Assembly: GCF_018449515.1 (NCBI RefSeq)
Contig: NZ_JAAVUQ010000026.1
Coordinates: 1 to 64,000 of the forward strand
From: Caballeronia sp. dw_19
GTDB taxonomy: Bacteria > Pseudomonadota > Gammaproteobacteria > Burkholderiales > Burkholderiaceae
Direction of reading: 5' to 3'
Length of the DNA: 64,000 nucleotides
The notes under the pieces are model-generated. The model made no database searches and had not been told where the DNA came from. It saw only the letters and a program-made list of their open reading frames with translations. Positions 17,357 to 25,560 of this stretch are shown piece after piece; position 1 is the stretch's first letter; every line of letters starts with the position of its first letter. The position numbers and the translations under genes are program-made.

Positions 17357-17435
17357 TCGAATCGCAGATAACCCCATGTGCCGGCGTGTGTGCCGCACAC
17401 AACGATGACGCGCGAGTGAGAACGAGGAGTGCAAG

Positions 17436-18215
17436 ATGACGAGCAGTCTCGAACAACTGACCACCGGACTGGCGAGCGGCCAGATTCGCGTGGTGGATCT
17501 GACGCAAACGCTCTCGCCGGAGTTTCCGGCGCTGCAACTTCCGCCGCAGTTCGGGCAGGTGTGGGCATTCAAGACGGAAAAGATCAGTCAGTACGACGAG
17601 CAGGGTCCCGGCTGGTACTGGAATAATTTTTCCTGCGGCGAGCACACCGGCACGCACTTCGATGCACCGGTGCACTGGATTTCCGGTAAGGACCATGCAC
17701 AAAACTCCGTCGACACGATCGACGTGAAGAATTTTATTGCACCGGCGGTCGTGATCGACGCGAGCGCCGAGATTGCAGAGAACGACGACTGGCTGCTCAC
17801 GGTCGGCTTTCTCGAAGATTGGGAAGCAAAGCTCGGCCGCATTCCGCGCGGCGCGTGGGTGCTGTTGCGCTCGGACTGGTCGAAGCGCACGGACCCGGCG
17901 AAATTCTTGAATCTGCGCGACGACGGCGCGCACACGCCGGGACCGACGCAGGAAGCGGTGGAATGGCTGATCGGCGAGCGCGAAGTGCATGGCTTCGGCG
18001 TGGAGACCATCAACACCGATGCGGGTCAGGCGTATAGCTGGCCGATTCCGTATCCGTGCCACACGCTCATGCACGGCTCGAACCGTTATGGCTTGCAGTG
18101 CCTGCGCAATCTCGATCAACTGCCGCCCACGGGCGCCGTGATCGTTTCCGCGCCGCTGAAGATTCAGGCCGGCTCGGGCAGTCCGCTGCGTGTGCTCGCG
18201 CTCGTGCAGGAGTAG
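17436..18215 (+). CDS. Cyclase-family metal hydrolase (kynurenine formamidase/isatin hydrolase type)
   Basis: A 259-residue protein of Pfam cyclase type. The metal-binding signature HTGTHFDAPVHW is near residues 70-81, with a second HTPGPTQEAVEWL further on. Known members hydrolyse N-formylkynurenine, isatin or related amides and lactones. Divergence from a MarR gene and closeness to iorAB point to the indole or aromatic amino-acid context, and isatin hydrolase is the closest known activity I would test. The substrate cannot be read from sequence. No signal peptide. Confidence 0.85.
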   Translation: MTSSLEQLTTGLASGQIRVVDLTQTLSPEFPALQLPPQFGQVWAFKTEKISQYDEQGPGWYWNNFSCGEHTGTHFDAPVHWISGKDHAQNSVDTIDVKNFIAPAVVIDASAEIAENDDWLLTVGFLEDWEAKLGRIPRGAWVLLRSDWSKRTDPAKFLNLRDDGAHTPGPTQEAVEWLIGEREVHGFGVETINTDAGQAYSWPIPYPCHTLMHGSNRYGLQCLRNLDQLPPTGAVIVSAPLKIQAGSGSPLRVLALVQE

Positions 18216-18269
18216 TTGCCGAAGGCTCAATGAGCAAACGATCCAGACGTGATCGGAATGCGCGTCAAA

Positions 18270-18289
18270 CCCCGTCGTTCACGGCGGGG
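18270..18289 (+). repeat. IS200/IS605-type right-end hairpin, orphan
   Basis: CCCCGTCG-TTCA-CGGCGGGG forms a perfect 8-bp stem, followed by AAGGATAGC. Same design as the TnpB right end at 7223. It has no tnpB upstream; only the start of another tnpB lies downstream (18383). Confidence 0.55.
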
Positions 18290-18300
18290 AAGGATAGCGC

Positions 18301-18320
18301 GGACGGCGTAGCCGTCCTTT
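18301..18320 (+). terminator. Terminator hairpin after cyclase gene
   Basis: GGACGGC-GTA-GCCGTCC (18301-18317) followed by TTTA. It is 85 bp after the cyclase stop and may instead belong to the IS605 end. Confidence 0.5.
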
Positions 18321-18382
18321 AGTGCGTTGGCTCCGGAACAGCCGTTGATAACCCCCGGAACGTATGGCACTGTCCGGACGCC

Positions 18383-18445
18383 ATGCAAATCCTCCAAGCC
18401 TTTAAATACGAGCTGATGCCCTCCGGCGAGCAAGCGCGCGATACG
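18383..18445 (+). pseudogene. TnpB, N-terminal fragment
   Basis: ATG at 18383 opens MQILQAFKYELMPSGEQAR, the standard first 19 residues of Burkholderiales IS605 TnpB. The match ends abruptly at about 18440 and unrelated sequence follows. The left end of that element is presumably 18321-18382. Confidence 0.65.
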
Positions 18446-18479
18446 CCACACGCCCATGCTTCGGCTGGATTCGGCCCAG

Positions 18480-19190
18480 AGTGTGTCAAAACCCCAATAA
18501 CAAGGGGTGGCCAGAACAGTGTCAACGGCGGCGGACCAAAGCGTCGTCCGTAGAAGGTTCTGGTGCCGTAGAGTCGCGTGTGCGACACGATGAGGTGCGA
18601 TCCTCCTCCCTGCCATCAACTCGCTGCTTGCACGCTTCGATCTTGAATTGCGCATATCAAGTCCGCCGAGCCGAGTAGTTTGATGACCCGCTTCATGTTG
18701 TACGCCAGCACGTGCAAACTCATCCCAGTGCTGACCTTCTCAATAGTTCTGGTCAGGAAATGTGTTGCGCCCATCCAGGCCTTGATCGTCCCGAACGGAT
18801 GCTCGACGGTTTGCCTCCGGATACGCATCATGTCCGGTGCATGGTCAAGACGCGTTTGCATCTGTTCTAGAACGGCCTGATGTTCCCATCGGCTCACCCG
18901 TCGTTGAACGCTGGGAGTGCACTTGTCTTTTAGCGTGCGTTGCTGGCAATTCGAACTCCAGTAGCGATGAAGTCTCAGACCGCTCTCCACGGTTGCATAC
19001 CGCCAGATCAGACGCTCACCCGCCGGGCATGAATATTCGTTTTCGATGCGTCATAGATAAAGTCGTCCTTGCCGAAGCGACCATCGGCAGTGGCACCCGA
19101 GGTTACCGACTTTGGCACGAACACTGTGATGCCTGCGGCTCTGGTGCAAATAGGTGCCCCGGCCGAGAAGGTGGCTATAGTTATGGATAC
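18480..19190 (-). pseudogene. IS1182-family transposase, C-terminal remnant with frameshift
   Basis: On the minus strand AAGITVFVPKSVTSG and GRFGKDDFIYDAS (about 19140-19040) are followed, after a shift near 19035, by EYSCPAGERLIWRYATVESG and then RRQTVEHPFGTIKAWMGATH, VLAYNMKRVIKLLG, ending at 18616. This is the C-terminal third of an IS1182 transposase with the glutamate-bearing TVEHPFG motif. The sequence near 18482 (complement of gagtgtgtcaaaa) looks like the element's end. The N-terminal part is missing, replaced by an IS6-type gene. Confidence 0.75.
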
Positions 19191-19191
19191 C

Positions 19192-19911
19192 CTATCGATC
19201 GAACAGGACAGCATTCCACACTGCAGGCGCAGCAGCATCTTTGAGCCCGGGAATGAAGAGATTGAACTGCCCCTTGCGAATGCGGTGCATCAACTCGATG
19301 CCGGCGATCGTGGTCGCGGCACTCCTGAACTGTTTGAAGCCGAGCATTACGTTTGTTCTGGACTTGATGTTTCGATGGTCCTGCTCGACCCGATTGTTCA
19401 GGTACTTCGAAGACCGGACCTTCGTGTCCTTAGGCAGCAGGCCATCGGCCTTCATCTCACGCAGCGCCCGGTGCGAAGCAGCATAACCATCGAGTGTGAT
19501 CGTCTCCGGCGGCTGGCCTTGATGTTTGATTGCCTTGCTAAAAAAGGCTTTGGCCGCGGCCACGTCGCGCTTTGCCCGGAGCATGAAGTCCACCGTCTGG
19601 CCGGCTCGATCTACCGCCCGGTACAGATAAACCCATTTGCCACGAATCTTCAGGTAGGTTTCGTCGACACGCCATGAGCGCCCTGTAGGTATGCCAAAGC
19701 GATTCCAACGATTGATGAACTCTGGCGTAAAGCGCTTCACCCAACGCATGATCGTGGTGTGCACCAGCGACAAACCCCGCTCGGCCATCATCTCGACTAG
19801 ATCGCGCAGGCTGAGCTTGTAGCGAAGGTACTAGCGCACGCATAGAACGATGATCTCGCGATCAAAATGCCGCCCATCGAACATCCCCTCCAGAGCCTTC
19901 CGCTTGCTCAT
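19192..19911 (-). pseudogene. IS6-family transposase (second subgroup) with amber stop
   Basis: The gene starts at ATG 19911 (MSKRKALEGMFDGRHFDREI), is interrupted by TAG at 19831-19833 where the family has Trp (CVRWY), and continues to 19192. After the stop it is complete: DDE motifs WRVDETYLKIRG, TLDGYAASH and RVEQDHRNI. An internal ATG at 19791 could express a shorter protein lacking the N-terminal helices. The upstream end repeat is visible near 19967-19977; the other end is gone. Confidence 0.8.
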
Positions 19912-19977
19912 CACCGGCCACCAGTTTGTTAGGCTGAATACCTTAACTGATTCACCGAGCCTATTTGCAACAGAATC

Positions 19978-20325
19978 TCAAGATGTCGTTGGAATGCTCC
20001 GTTGAAGAAACCGATCACCGAGGCCGGAAGACACGTACGACCGAGGCCAAGGACAGCAGGCGAGGCATTCCGCAGGGCTCACCCATCTCACCACTGTTGG
20101 CGAATATTTACATGCGCCGGTTTGTGTTGGCATGGAAGAAGCTCGGGCTTCAGCGAAGTCTTGGCAGTCGAATCGTGACCTACGCGGACGATCTGGTGAT
20201 CCTGTGCAAGCGAGGCAAAGCTGAGGAAGCGCTGTCGCGACTACGCGAGATCATGAGCAAGCTGAAGCTGACGGTCAACGACGAGAAGACACAAATTTGC
20301 GCGGTTCCGGAAGGGCAGTTCGACT
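19978..20325 (+). pseudogene. ltrA: Group II intron reverse transcriptase/maturase fragment
   Basis: About 115 codons of the RT palm: GIPQGSPISPLLANIYMRRF (RT4), SRIVTYADDLVILCKRG with the catalytic YADD (RT5), and LKLTVNDEKTQICAVPEG (RT6-7). The N-terminal RT domain is cut by IS6-like DNA ending at 19977, and the thumb, X and HNH domains are cut by the IS6 element that begins at 20326. No intron domain V/VI remains. It is dead. Confidence 0.85.
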
Positions 20326-21144
20326 GGTTCTGTTGCAATAGCGGAGGCTGGTATGCTGCGGGATCTTACAGAATGATGTGAACGACAATGAAAGCGCTGA
20401 GTCCGGGGGTAGCCAAAGTGCTGAAGCGGTTGCACTATCCGCTGGACGTGATGTTGTTGTGCGTGCGTTGGTACGTGGCATACCCGCTGAGCTTGCGCAA
20501 TCTCGAAGAGATGATGGCCGAACGTGGGATCGCGGTCGATCATTCGACCGTGCACCGGTGGGCCATTAAGCTTCTACCGGTGCTTGAAAAAGCGTTCCGC
20601 CGCTGCAAGCGCCCGGTCAACAAGAGCTGGCGTGTCGACGAGACCTACGTCAAAGTCAAGGGGCAATGGAAATATCTGTACCGCGGCGTTGACAAGGCTG
20701 GCAGCACGGTTGACTTCTTGCTGCGAGCCAGGCGGGACAAGCAAGCGGCCCGACGGTACTTCGAGAAGGCCATCGATCAGAATGGCGCGCCCGACACCGT
20801 AACTATCGACAAAAGTGTTGCCAATCTGGCCGGGTTGCACGCCGTGAACGCCGAGCGTGAGGCGCCCATCAAGATCCGCCAAGTCAAGTATCTCAACAAT
20901 ATCGTGGAACAAGACCATCGTGCGATCAAGCGCCGTACCCGACCCATGCTGGGATTCAAGACATTTCGCTGCGCCCGGATCCTGCTGGGTGGAATCGAGG
21001 TCATGCACATGATTGCGAAAGGCCAGATGATCGATGGCGCTGTACCGAAGTGCTCAGTTGCCGAACAGTTCTATTTTCTAGAAACATAAGTTATCCTATC
21101 TATATCACCTCGTTTCGTCCAGATTTCCTTATCGCAACAGAACC
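20326..21144 (+). mobile_element. IS6-family insertion sequence, intact
   Basis: An 819-bp element bounded by GGTTCTGTTGCAATA (20326) and the complement of tatcgcaacagaacc ending at 21144. Flanks gttcgact and cacggtcg show no target duplication. It truncates the intron RT and abuts an inverted partial copy of itself (21145-21371). Confidence 0.8.
20388..21089 (+). CDS. IS6-family transposase
   Basis: A 233-residue DDE transposase, complete: DHSTVHRWAIK in the DNA-binding region, then the triad WRVDETYVKVKG, VTIDKSV and IVEQDHRAIKR. No stops. The first 60 codons are repeated in inverted orientation at 21309-21146. It is likely active and able to mobilise DNA between neighbouring copies. Confidence 0.9.
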   Translation: MKALSPGVAKVLKRLHYPLDVMLLCVRWYVAYPLSLRNLEEMMAERGIAVDHSTVHRWAIKLLPVLEKAFRRCKRPVNKSWRVDETYVKVKGQWKYLYRGVDKAGSTVDFLLRARRDKQAARRYFEKAIDQNGAPDTVTIDKSVANLAGLHAVNAEREAPIKIRQVKYLNNIVEQDHRAIKRRTRPMLGFKTFRCARILLGGIEVMHMIAKGQMIDGAVPKCSVAEQFYFLET

Positions 21145-21371
21145 CACGGTCGAATGATCGCCCGCGATCCCACGTTCGGCCATCATCTCTTCGAGATTGC
21201 GCAAGCTCAGTGGGTATGCCACGTACCAACGCACGCACAACAACATCACGTCCAGCGGATAGTGCAACCGCTTCAGCACTTTGGCTACCCCCGGACTCAG
21301 CGCTTTCATTGTCGTTCACATCATTTTGTAAGGTCCCGCAGCATACCAGCCTCCGCTATTGCAACAGAACC
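21145..21371 (-). mobile_element. IS6-family element, inverted 5' fragment
   Basis: The minus strand from the GGTTCTGTTGCAATA end (finishing at 21371) through ATG 21309 repeats the first about 180 bp of the intact element's gene with near identity (one visible change, IAGDHST for IAVDHST). It ends exactly at the right repeat of the intact copy. The two copies form a long inverted repeat with a 600-bp centre. Confidence 0.8.
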
Positions 21372-21500
21372 ATCTGGCATGCGTCGAAGTGATGCACAGG
21401 ATCGTCAAGGGTCAGATGCAAGGAGATCGAATGGGCCAGACACTTGCCGAGCCCTTTCATTCAACGGCTTATGAAAGAACCCTATATATCCGTGTCTGGC
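21372..21500 (+). pseudogene. IS6-family transposase, C-terminal remnant
   Basis: Plus frame ACVEVMHRIVKGQMQGDRMG then LAEPFHSTAYE resembles the last 40 residues of the IS6 transposases here (GGIEVMHMIAKGQM). A third, more divergent IS6 copy thus ends next to the porin gene. Confidence 0.5.
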
Positions 21501-21539
21501 CATCTTCCTCGAACCTTGTTGCGATAAAACCGATTCGCG

Positions 21540-22604
21540 TTAGAACCGGGTCCGCACGCCCACTATTACGCCAGTCTGAATGGCTCCCGTAGTGGCTGTG
21601 CCGAATCCGGTGACGCCGAGGTTGGAGTGCGCCTTATTGAGGGTCTCTCCCAGTTGCACATAGATGTCTGTGCGCTTGGATAGGAGATAACTCCCGAGGA
21701 CGGAAAGCATCAGCGGATTCCCCTCGCCGGTATTACGATCCGCCTGATAGAACAGGTCAGAACTGATGCTGAAGGACGGGGTGACGCGATACCTGGCGGC
21801 CACCCAGTAAAGGGAGGAATAGAGATTCTGCCCCGGCTGCTTCTGCGCATAGAACCGATAAACCGCATAGAGCTGTAGCGAATTCAGATCGAGCGATGCC
21901 CCGACGCCATAGCGCTGTGTCTTGACACCCTGCGATGCGACCGTATCGCCATTCTGTTGATCGAATAACAGCCCGAGTGCCCCGATGCCATGGCTGTAGG
22001 TGGCGAAGAAGCTCTCCTCCTTGCCGACCCGGAACGCACCTGCAACAGTACCGGCGCCGGTCACGCCGTCGTAGCCGAGACTGTAGAGCTGTTCGACCAT
22101 CAGCTTTCCGCCCAGCACATTGAAGTTGCCGGTATATTTGGCCGAATTGTCCGCACGGCCTACGAATGCGGAGTCAAAGGACACGGCTGAATACAGGGCG
22201 GGACCGACCGCGTCGAACGTCAGACCAAAGTCGTACACGCCCGTGGTCTGACGACCCATGGTCAGTTGTCCATACGGCGAAGATATGCCCATGTACGATG
22301 ACCGCCCAAACAGGCGCCCCGCATTGTTGGCCGTACCCTTGGTAGCGTCAAAGCCATTTTCGAGCACGGCCAATGCGCCGTAGCCATTGCCGAGATCTTC
22401 GAAAATGCGCAGGCCAAAGCGGGATGTCTGCGCCGCGCCCGAAACCGCCGAGAAGGTCGAGCCGCTCGTGCCGCCAGCCGTGCTGTGACTCGTAAACTCC
22501 AACCCGGCGTCGGCAATGCCGTACAGCGTGACGGACGATTGTGCCGCCGCTGTCGTTGAAGCGAACGCTCCCGCTAGATATACACCGATCCATGCTTTCT
22601 TCAT
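21540..22604 (-). CDS. Gram-negative porin (Porin_4 family)
   Basis: A 354-residue outer-membrane porin. Signal peptide 1-21 (cleaved after TAA/A-Q), opening QSSVTLYGIADAG, then SRFGLRIFEDLGNGYGALAVL, SSYMGISSPYGQLTMGRQ, and a terminal Phe (VRTRF). It is divergent from the Rieske ferredoxin gene and shares a 390-bp upstream region holding two palindromes that match one before the IclR gene, so it may be under the same control. Its 3' end touches IS6 debris. Confidence 0.92.
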   Translation of the reverse strand: MKKAWIGVYLAGAFASTTAAAQSSVTLYGIADAGLEFTSHSTAGGTSGSTFSAVSGAAQTSRFGLRIFEDLGNGYGALAVLENGFDATKGTANNAGRLFGRSSYMGISSPYGQLTMGRQTTGVYDFGLTFDAVGPALYSAVSFDSAFVGRADNSAKYTGNFNVLGGKLMVEQLYSLGYDGVTGAGTVAGAFRVGKEESFFATYSHGIGALGLLFDQQNGDTVASQGVKTQRYGVGASLDLNSLQLYAVYRFYAQKQPGQNLYSSLYWVAARYRVTPSFSISSDLFYQADRNTGEGNPLMLSVLGSYLLSKRTDIYVQLGETLNKAHSNLGVTGFGTATTGAIQTGVIVGVRTRF

Positions 22605-22769
22605 TGAGTCTCCATTCTTTTTGATTTATCAATAGCCAAAAAAACTTCGGTGTGCTAATAGTTCATCACACGATTGCCGGATGTTGAATCGAGCCGCTTC
22701 CAAAGCCGGGGGACGTATTGGTGACATCCAGTTGACGCTCCACTGTCCCTTACGTGCTTCGTCCCTTTT

Positions 22770-22786
22770 GTTCCTATATGAGGAAC
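22770..22786. promoter_or_regulatory. 17-bp palindrome, candidate IclR operator 1
   Basis: GTTCC-TATATGA-GGAAC. Same arms and spacing as sites at 22910 and 23437. It lies midway between the divergent porin and ferredoxin genes. Confidence 0.6.
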
Positions 22787-22909
22787 GTTGTTTCTATATT
22801 CGGACTAAGTGGCCGTATTGGGCCGGTCTACTTGACTTTTGTCAAGCTATGAGCGGGGCGGGTTTATCCTAGGGTGGGGGTATTTTATTGACCGCTGCTC
22901 GCGGCGATA

Positions 22910-22926
22910 GTTCCTTTATAAGGAAC
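22910..22926. promoter_or_regulatory. 17-bp palindrome, candidate IclR operator 2
   Basis: GTTCC-TTTATAA-GGAAC, a perfect palindrome that extends one base each side (A...T). It is 66 bp upstream of the ferredoxin ATG and 140 bp from site 1. Confidence 0.65.
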
Positions 22927-22991
22927 TATGTTCATCAAGGGGGAACGGAGTTATCATTGGCACAACAACACGTCAACGAAGGAGATTCCTC

Positions 22992-23318
22992 ATGAGTCAC
23001 GCTTGTGCATTTGCCCACCTCTGCCACGCTGGGGACGTAGCCGATGGTAAAGCGATCAAGGTCGAAAAAAACGGCTTCACGCTAGCCGTGTTCAACATCG
23101 GAGGCGAGTATTTCGTTACGAACGACGCCTGCACGCATGGTCCGGGCTCGTTGTCGGAAGGCTATATCGATGGCGACACGGTGGAATGCGATTTCCACAA
23201 CGGTGCGTTCAATATCAAGACCGGCGAGGCTGTCACGCCGCCATGCGTGATTCCGCTCAAGACGTACAAGACGCACGTTGAAGACGGCGTGATCGTGATT
23301 GAAACGGATGGCGAATGA
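22992..23318 (+). CDS. Rieske [2Fe-2S] ferredoxin of a ring-hydroxylating oxygenase
   Basis: A 108-residue soluble electron carrier. The Rieske ligands are C-T-H (CTHGPGSLSEG) and C-x2-H (CDFHNGAF), spaced as in NagAb, AndAb and BphF ferredoxins that shuttle electrons from reductase to terminal oxygenase. The upstream AAGGAG is an excellent ribosome site. No oxygenase or reductase genes adjoin it, so its partner must be elsewhere; the nearest in the window is the oxygenase at 34019 and reductase at 29892. Flanking operators tie it to the IclR regulator. Confidence 0.92.
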   Translation: MSHACAFAHLCHAGDVADGKAIKVEKNGFTLAVFNIGGEYFVTNDACTHGPGSLSEGYIDGDTVECDFHNGAFNIKTGEAVTPPCVIPLKTYKTHVEDGVIVIETDGE

Positions 23319-23327
23319 AATCGATGC

Positions 23328-23355
23328 GCCTGGCGCTTTTGGAAAAGCGCCAGGC
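23328..23355. terminator. Strong hairpin after ferredoxin gene
   Basis: GCCTGGCGCTTTT and AAAAGCGCCAGGC form a perfect 13-bp stem with a GG loop, 10 bp after the ferredoxin stop. There is no T run after it, so it may be a terminator of unusual type or an mRNA-stabilising stem. Confidence 0.6.
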
Positions 23356-23436
23356 AGACATGCGCACGTCATGAATTTCGCGCCCGCGCCAATGTCTCGG
23401 AAGTCGTCTTTTACCAATCTGTTGCCCTTTCGCGAT

Positions 23437-23453
23437 GTTCCTGTATACAGAAC
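23437..23453. promoter_or_regulatory. 17-bp palindrome, candidate IclR operator 3
   Basis: GTTCC-TGTATAC-AGAAC, one arm mismatch relative to the other two sites. It lies 48 bp before the chosen IclR start, where autoregulation would be expected. Confidence 0.55.
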
Positions 23454-23500
23454 AGGACATGTTAAAGTGGAACTTCTTGAGTTTCCCCTTGAACTGGCGG

Positions 23501-24310
23501 ATGGCTAAATTGGACGCGAAAATCGTACAGAACGACGAAATGGAAGAGGACGGGCCGCGCAGGCTGTCATCGGTAACGGCGGCATTGCGGCTACTGAAGG
23601 TGTTCTCGGAACATGAGCCCGAGCTCGGCATCAGCGTATTGTCGAAACGGATGGGCGTTGCGAAGAGCACGGCGCATCGTCTATGCGCTGCGTTGCTCGC
23701 CGAAGGATTTTTGGAGCAGAACCCGGATAACGGACGTTATCGGCTCGGCATCCAGTTATTCTCGCTCGGCGGGCTCGTGCGCCGGCGTTTCGACGTGACG
23801 AAACAGGCGGTGCCGTTCCTGCATGGATTACGCAAACAGACGGACGAAACCGTGCACCTTGCGATTCTGGATGATACGAGCGTCGTCTACATGTTCAACC
23901 TCGAAAGCGAACAGGCCATCCGGATGCGCTCGTATATCGGTGTGCGCAAACCGGCCTGCTGTACCGCGGAAGGGCATGTACTGCTCGCGTCCTGCACGCC
24001 GGATGTCGTCTCGCGTGTGATCAAGCAAGGGCTCGTCGCGCGCACACCGAAATCCAACACCGATACGCAGGCGTTTCTGAAAGCGCTTGAAGAAGTGCGG
24101 TCCATCGGCTATGCGATCGACGACGAGGAATCCGAGGTAGGCATGCGCGGCATTGCTGCACCCGTGCGCGACATCAGCGGCAATGTGGTTGCGGCGATCG
24201 GTTTCGGCGGACCTGCGCAGCGTCTCACGAGGAAGACACTGCGTGCGGCGGCGCCGAACTTGCTTGCCGCCGCTAACGGTATTTCTTCAGCCCTTGGCTA
24301 TCACCCTTGA
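23501..24310 (+). CDS. IclR-family transcriptional regulator
   Basis: A 269-residue regulator. The start at 23501 (MAKLDAKIV) is preferred to 23435 because the longer version would place the operator at 23437 inside the gene and adds an unlike Phe/Trp-rich leader. The N-terminal winged helix (LGISVLSKRMGVAKSTAHRL) is followed by the IclR effector domain with ETVHLAILDDTSVVYM, CCTAEGHVLLA and GMRGIAAPVRDISGNVVAAI. The cognate sites are probably the three GTTCC-N7-GGAAC palindromes, which would place the ferredoxin, porin and itself in one regulon. Confidence 0.9.
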   Translation: MAKLDAKIVQNDEMEEDGPRRLSSVTAALRLLKVFSEHEPELGISVLSKRMGVAKSTAHRLCAALLAEGFLEQNPDNGRYRLGIQLFSLGGLVRRRFDVTKQAVPFLHGLRKQTDETVHLAILDDTSVVYMFNLESEQAIRMRSYIGVRKPACCTAEGHVLLASCTPDVVSRVIKQGLVARTPKSNTDTQAFLKALEEVRSIGYAIDDEESEVGMRGIAAPVRDISGNVVAAIGFGGPAQRLTRKTLRAAAPNLLAAANGISSALGYHP

Positions 24311-25560
24311 GATGGTTCGCTGATATCGGCGACGACGGCGCGTACAGCGTCGAGCATTACGCGGGCGGCGGGCGACGGCTCCGCGCCGCGCCGCAACGTC
24401 AGCCCGATCGCACGTTCGGTGCTAGGCATTGCCACCGGCAGTACGGTCAAGACACCGGACTGAATTTCATGTTGCAACTGGTGGGCGGAAACGACAGCGA
24501 TCATGTCGGTTGACATCAACACGCCGCGAATCACCGCCAGATCGGCGGATTCGATGACAGCAATGGGCGAGTCGATCCCCTCGCGGCGGAACAACGCATC
24601 GAGGAGCAGGCGAGCCGGGGTATGGTCGCGCGGAAGAATCCAGCGCGCGTCGCCGAGTTGGGCGAGCGTCAGCGACCACCGGCCGGCGAGCGGATGACCG
24701 GCGCGAGCGACCGCAACCATGCCTTCGGCCAGCAGCGTTTCGGTCACGATATCCGCGCGGTCGTCGCTCGGGCGTAACGCGCCGAGAATGAAGTCCACAT
24801 CGCCAGCGCGCAACGCAGACACCAGCATTTCGTACGGGCTTTCATCCGTCGTGACCATGATGCCGGGCCACGCGGTCACGACCCGTGCGGCTGCGGCCGG
24901 GAGGATCGTCGTGCGGCCGAGCGGCAGGGCGCCCACTACTACGCGGCCGCCGATCGAGCCGCGCAGTTCGTTGATATCGTCGCGAATCTGGCGTAGTTCG
25001 TTCAGCGCGCGCCGCACGTGCAGCACGAACATGTCGCCTTCCGGCGTCAGCAGCAGTCCTTTGCCGCCGCGCTGGAAGAGTCGTAAGCCGGCGCCGGCTT
25101 CGAGGGTCTTGATCGCATGGCTGACCGCAGGCTGCGTGACGCCCGCGCTGCGCGCGGCGCTCGGCATGTGGCGGCTCTGCGCGAGCGTCGCGAGGATTTG
25201 CAACCGGCGTGTGCCGAGCAGATAACTGGGCAGCGAGCCCGGCTGCAGCGGCCGCACGCCGTCGCGGCGCGACGCGCACCAGCGAGCGAGCGCATGCAAT
25301 TCATCGAATACCCGCTCCGCACGCGCGAGCACGCATTTCCCCGTTGGCGTCAGCAACATGCCCGACGTACGCCGCTCGAACAGCGGCGCGCCCAGATCCC
25401 GCTCCAGTTCCTGCACGGCCCGCGTGATCGCGGATTGCGCGCGGAACAACGTTTCCGCCGCGCGCGTCGCGCCGCCTTGCTGCGCCACTTCGACGAATGT
25501 GCGAAGACGGGCGAGATTCAGTTCGTCGCTGTCAGGTTTGAAATAGGAGCGTGTCGTCAT
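24301..25560 (-). CDS. LysR-family regulator with two tandem HTH domains (GalR-like)
   Basis: A 419-residue LysR protein, about 110 longer than normal because two LysR-type HTH regions occur: residues 18-65 (LRTFVEVAQQGGATRAAETL, AQSAITRAVQELE) and about 120-175 (LATLAQSRHMPSAARSAGVT, QPAVSHAIKTLE). A single substrate domain follows (GRVVVGALPLGRTTILP). Two-HTH LysR regulators accompany gallate and protocatechuate 4,5-cleavage genes. It is divergent from galB across 203 bp, so it most likely activates galBCD with an aromatic-acid or ring-fission metabolite. The 3' end overlaps the IclR gene by 10 bp. Confidence 0.9.
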   Translation of the reverse strand: MTTRSYFKPDSDELNLARLRTFVEVAQQGGATRAAETLFRAQSAITRAVQELERDLGAPLFERRTSGMLLTPTGKCVLARAERVFDELHALARWCASRRDGVRPLQPGSLPSYLLGTRRLQILATLAQSRHMPSAARSAGVTQPAVSHAIKTLEAGAGLRLFQRGGKGLLLTPEGDMFVLHVRRALNELRQIRDDINELRGSIGGRVVVGALPLGRTTILPAAAARVVTAWPGIMVTTDESPYEMLVSALRAGDVDFILGALRPSDDRADIVTETLLAEGMVAVARAGHPLAGRWSLTLAQLGDARWILPRDHTPARLLLDALFRREGIDSPIAVIESADLAVIRGVLMSTDMIAVVSAHQLQHEIQSGVLTVLPVAMPSTERAIGLTLRRGAEPSPAARVMLDAVRAVVADISEPSQG

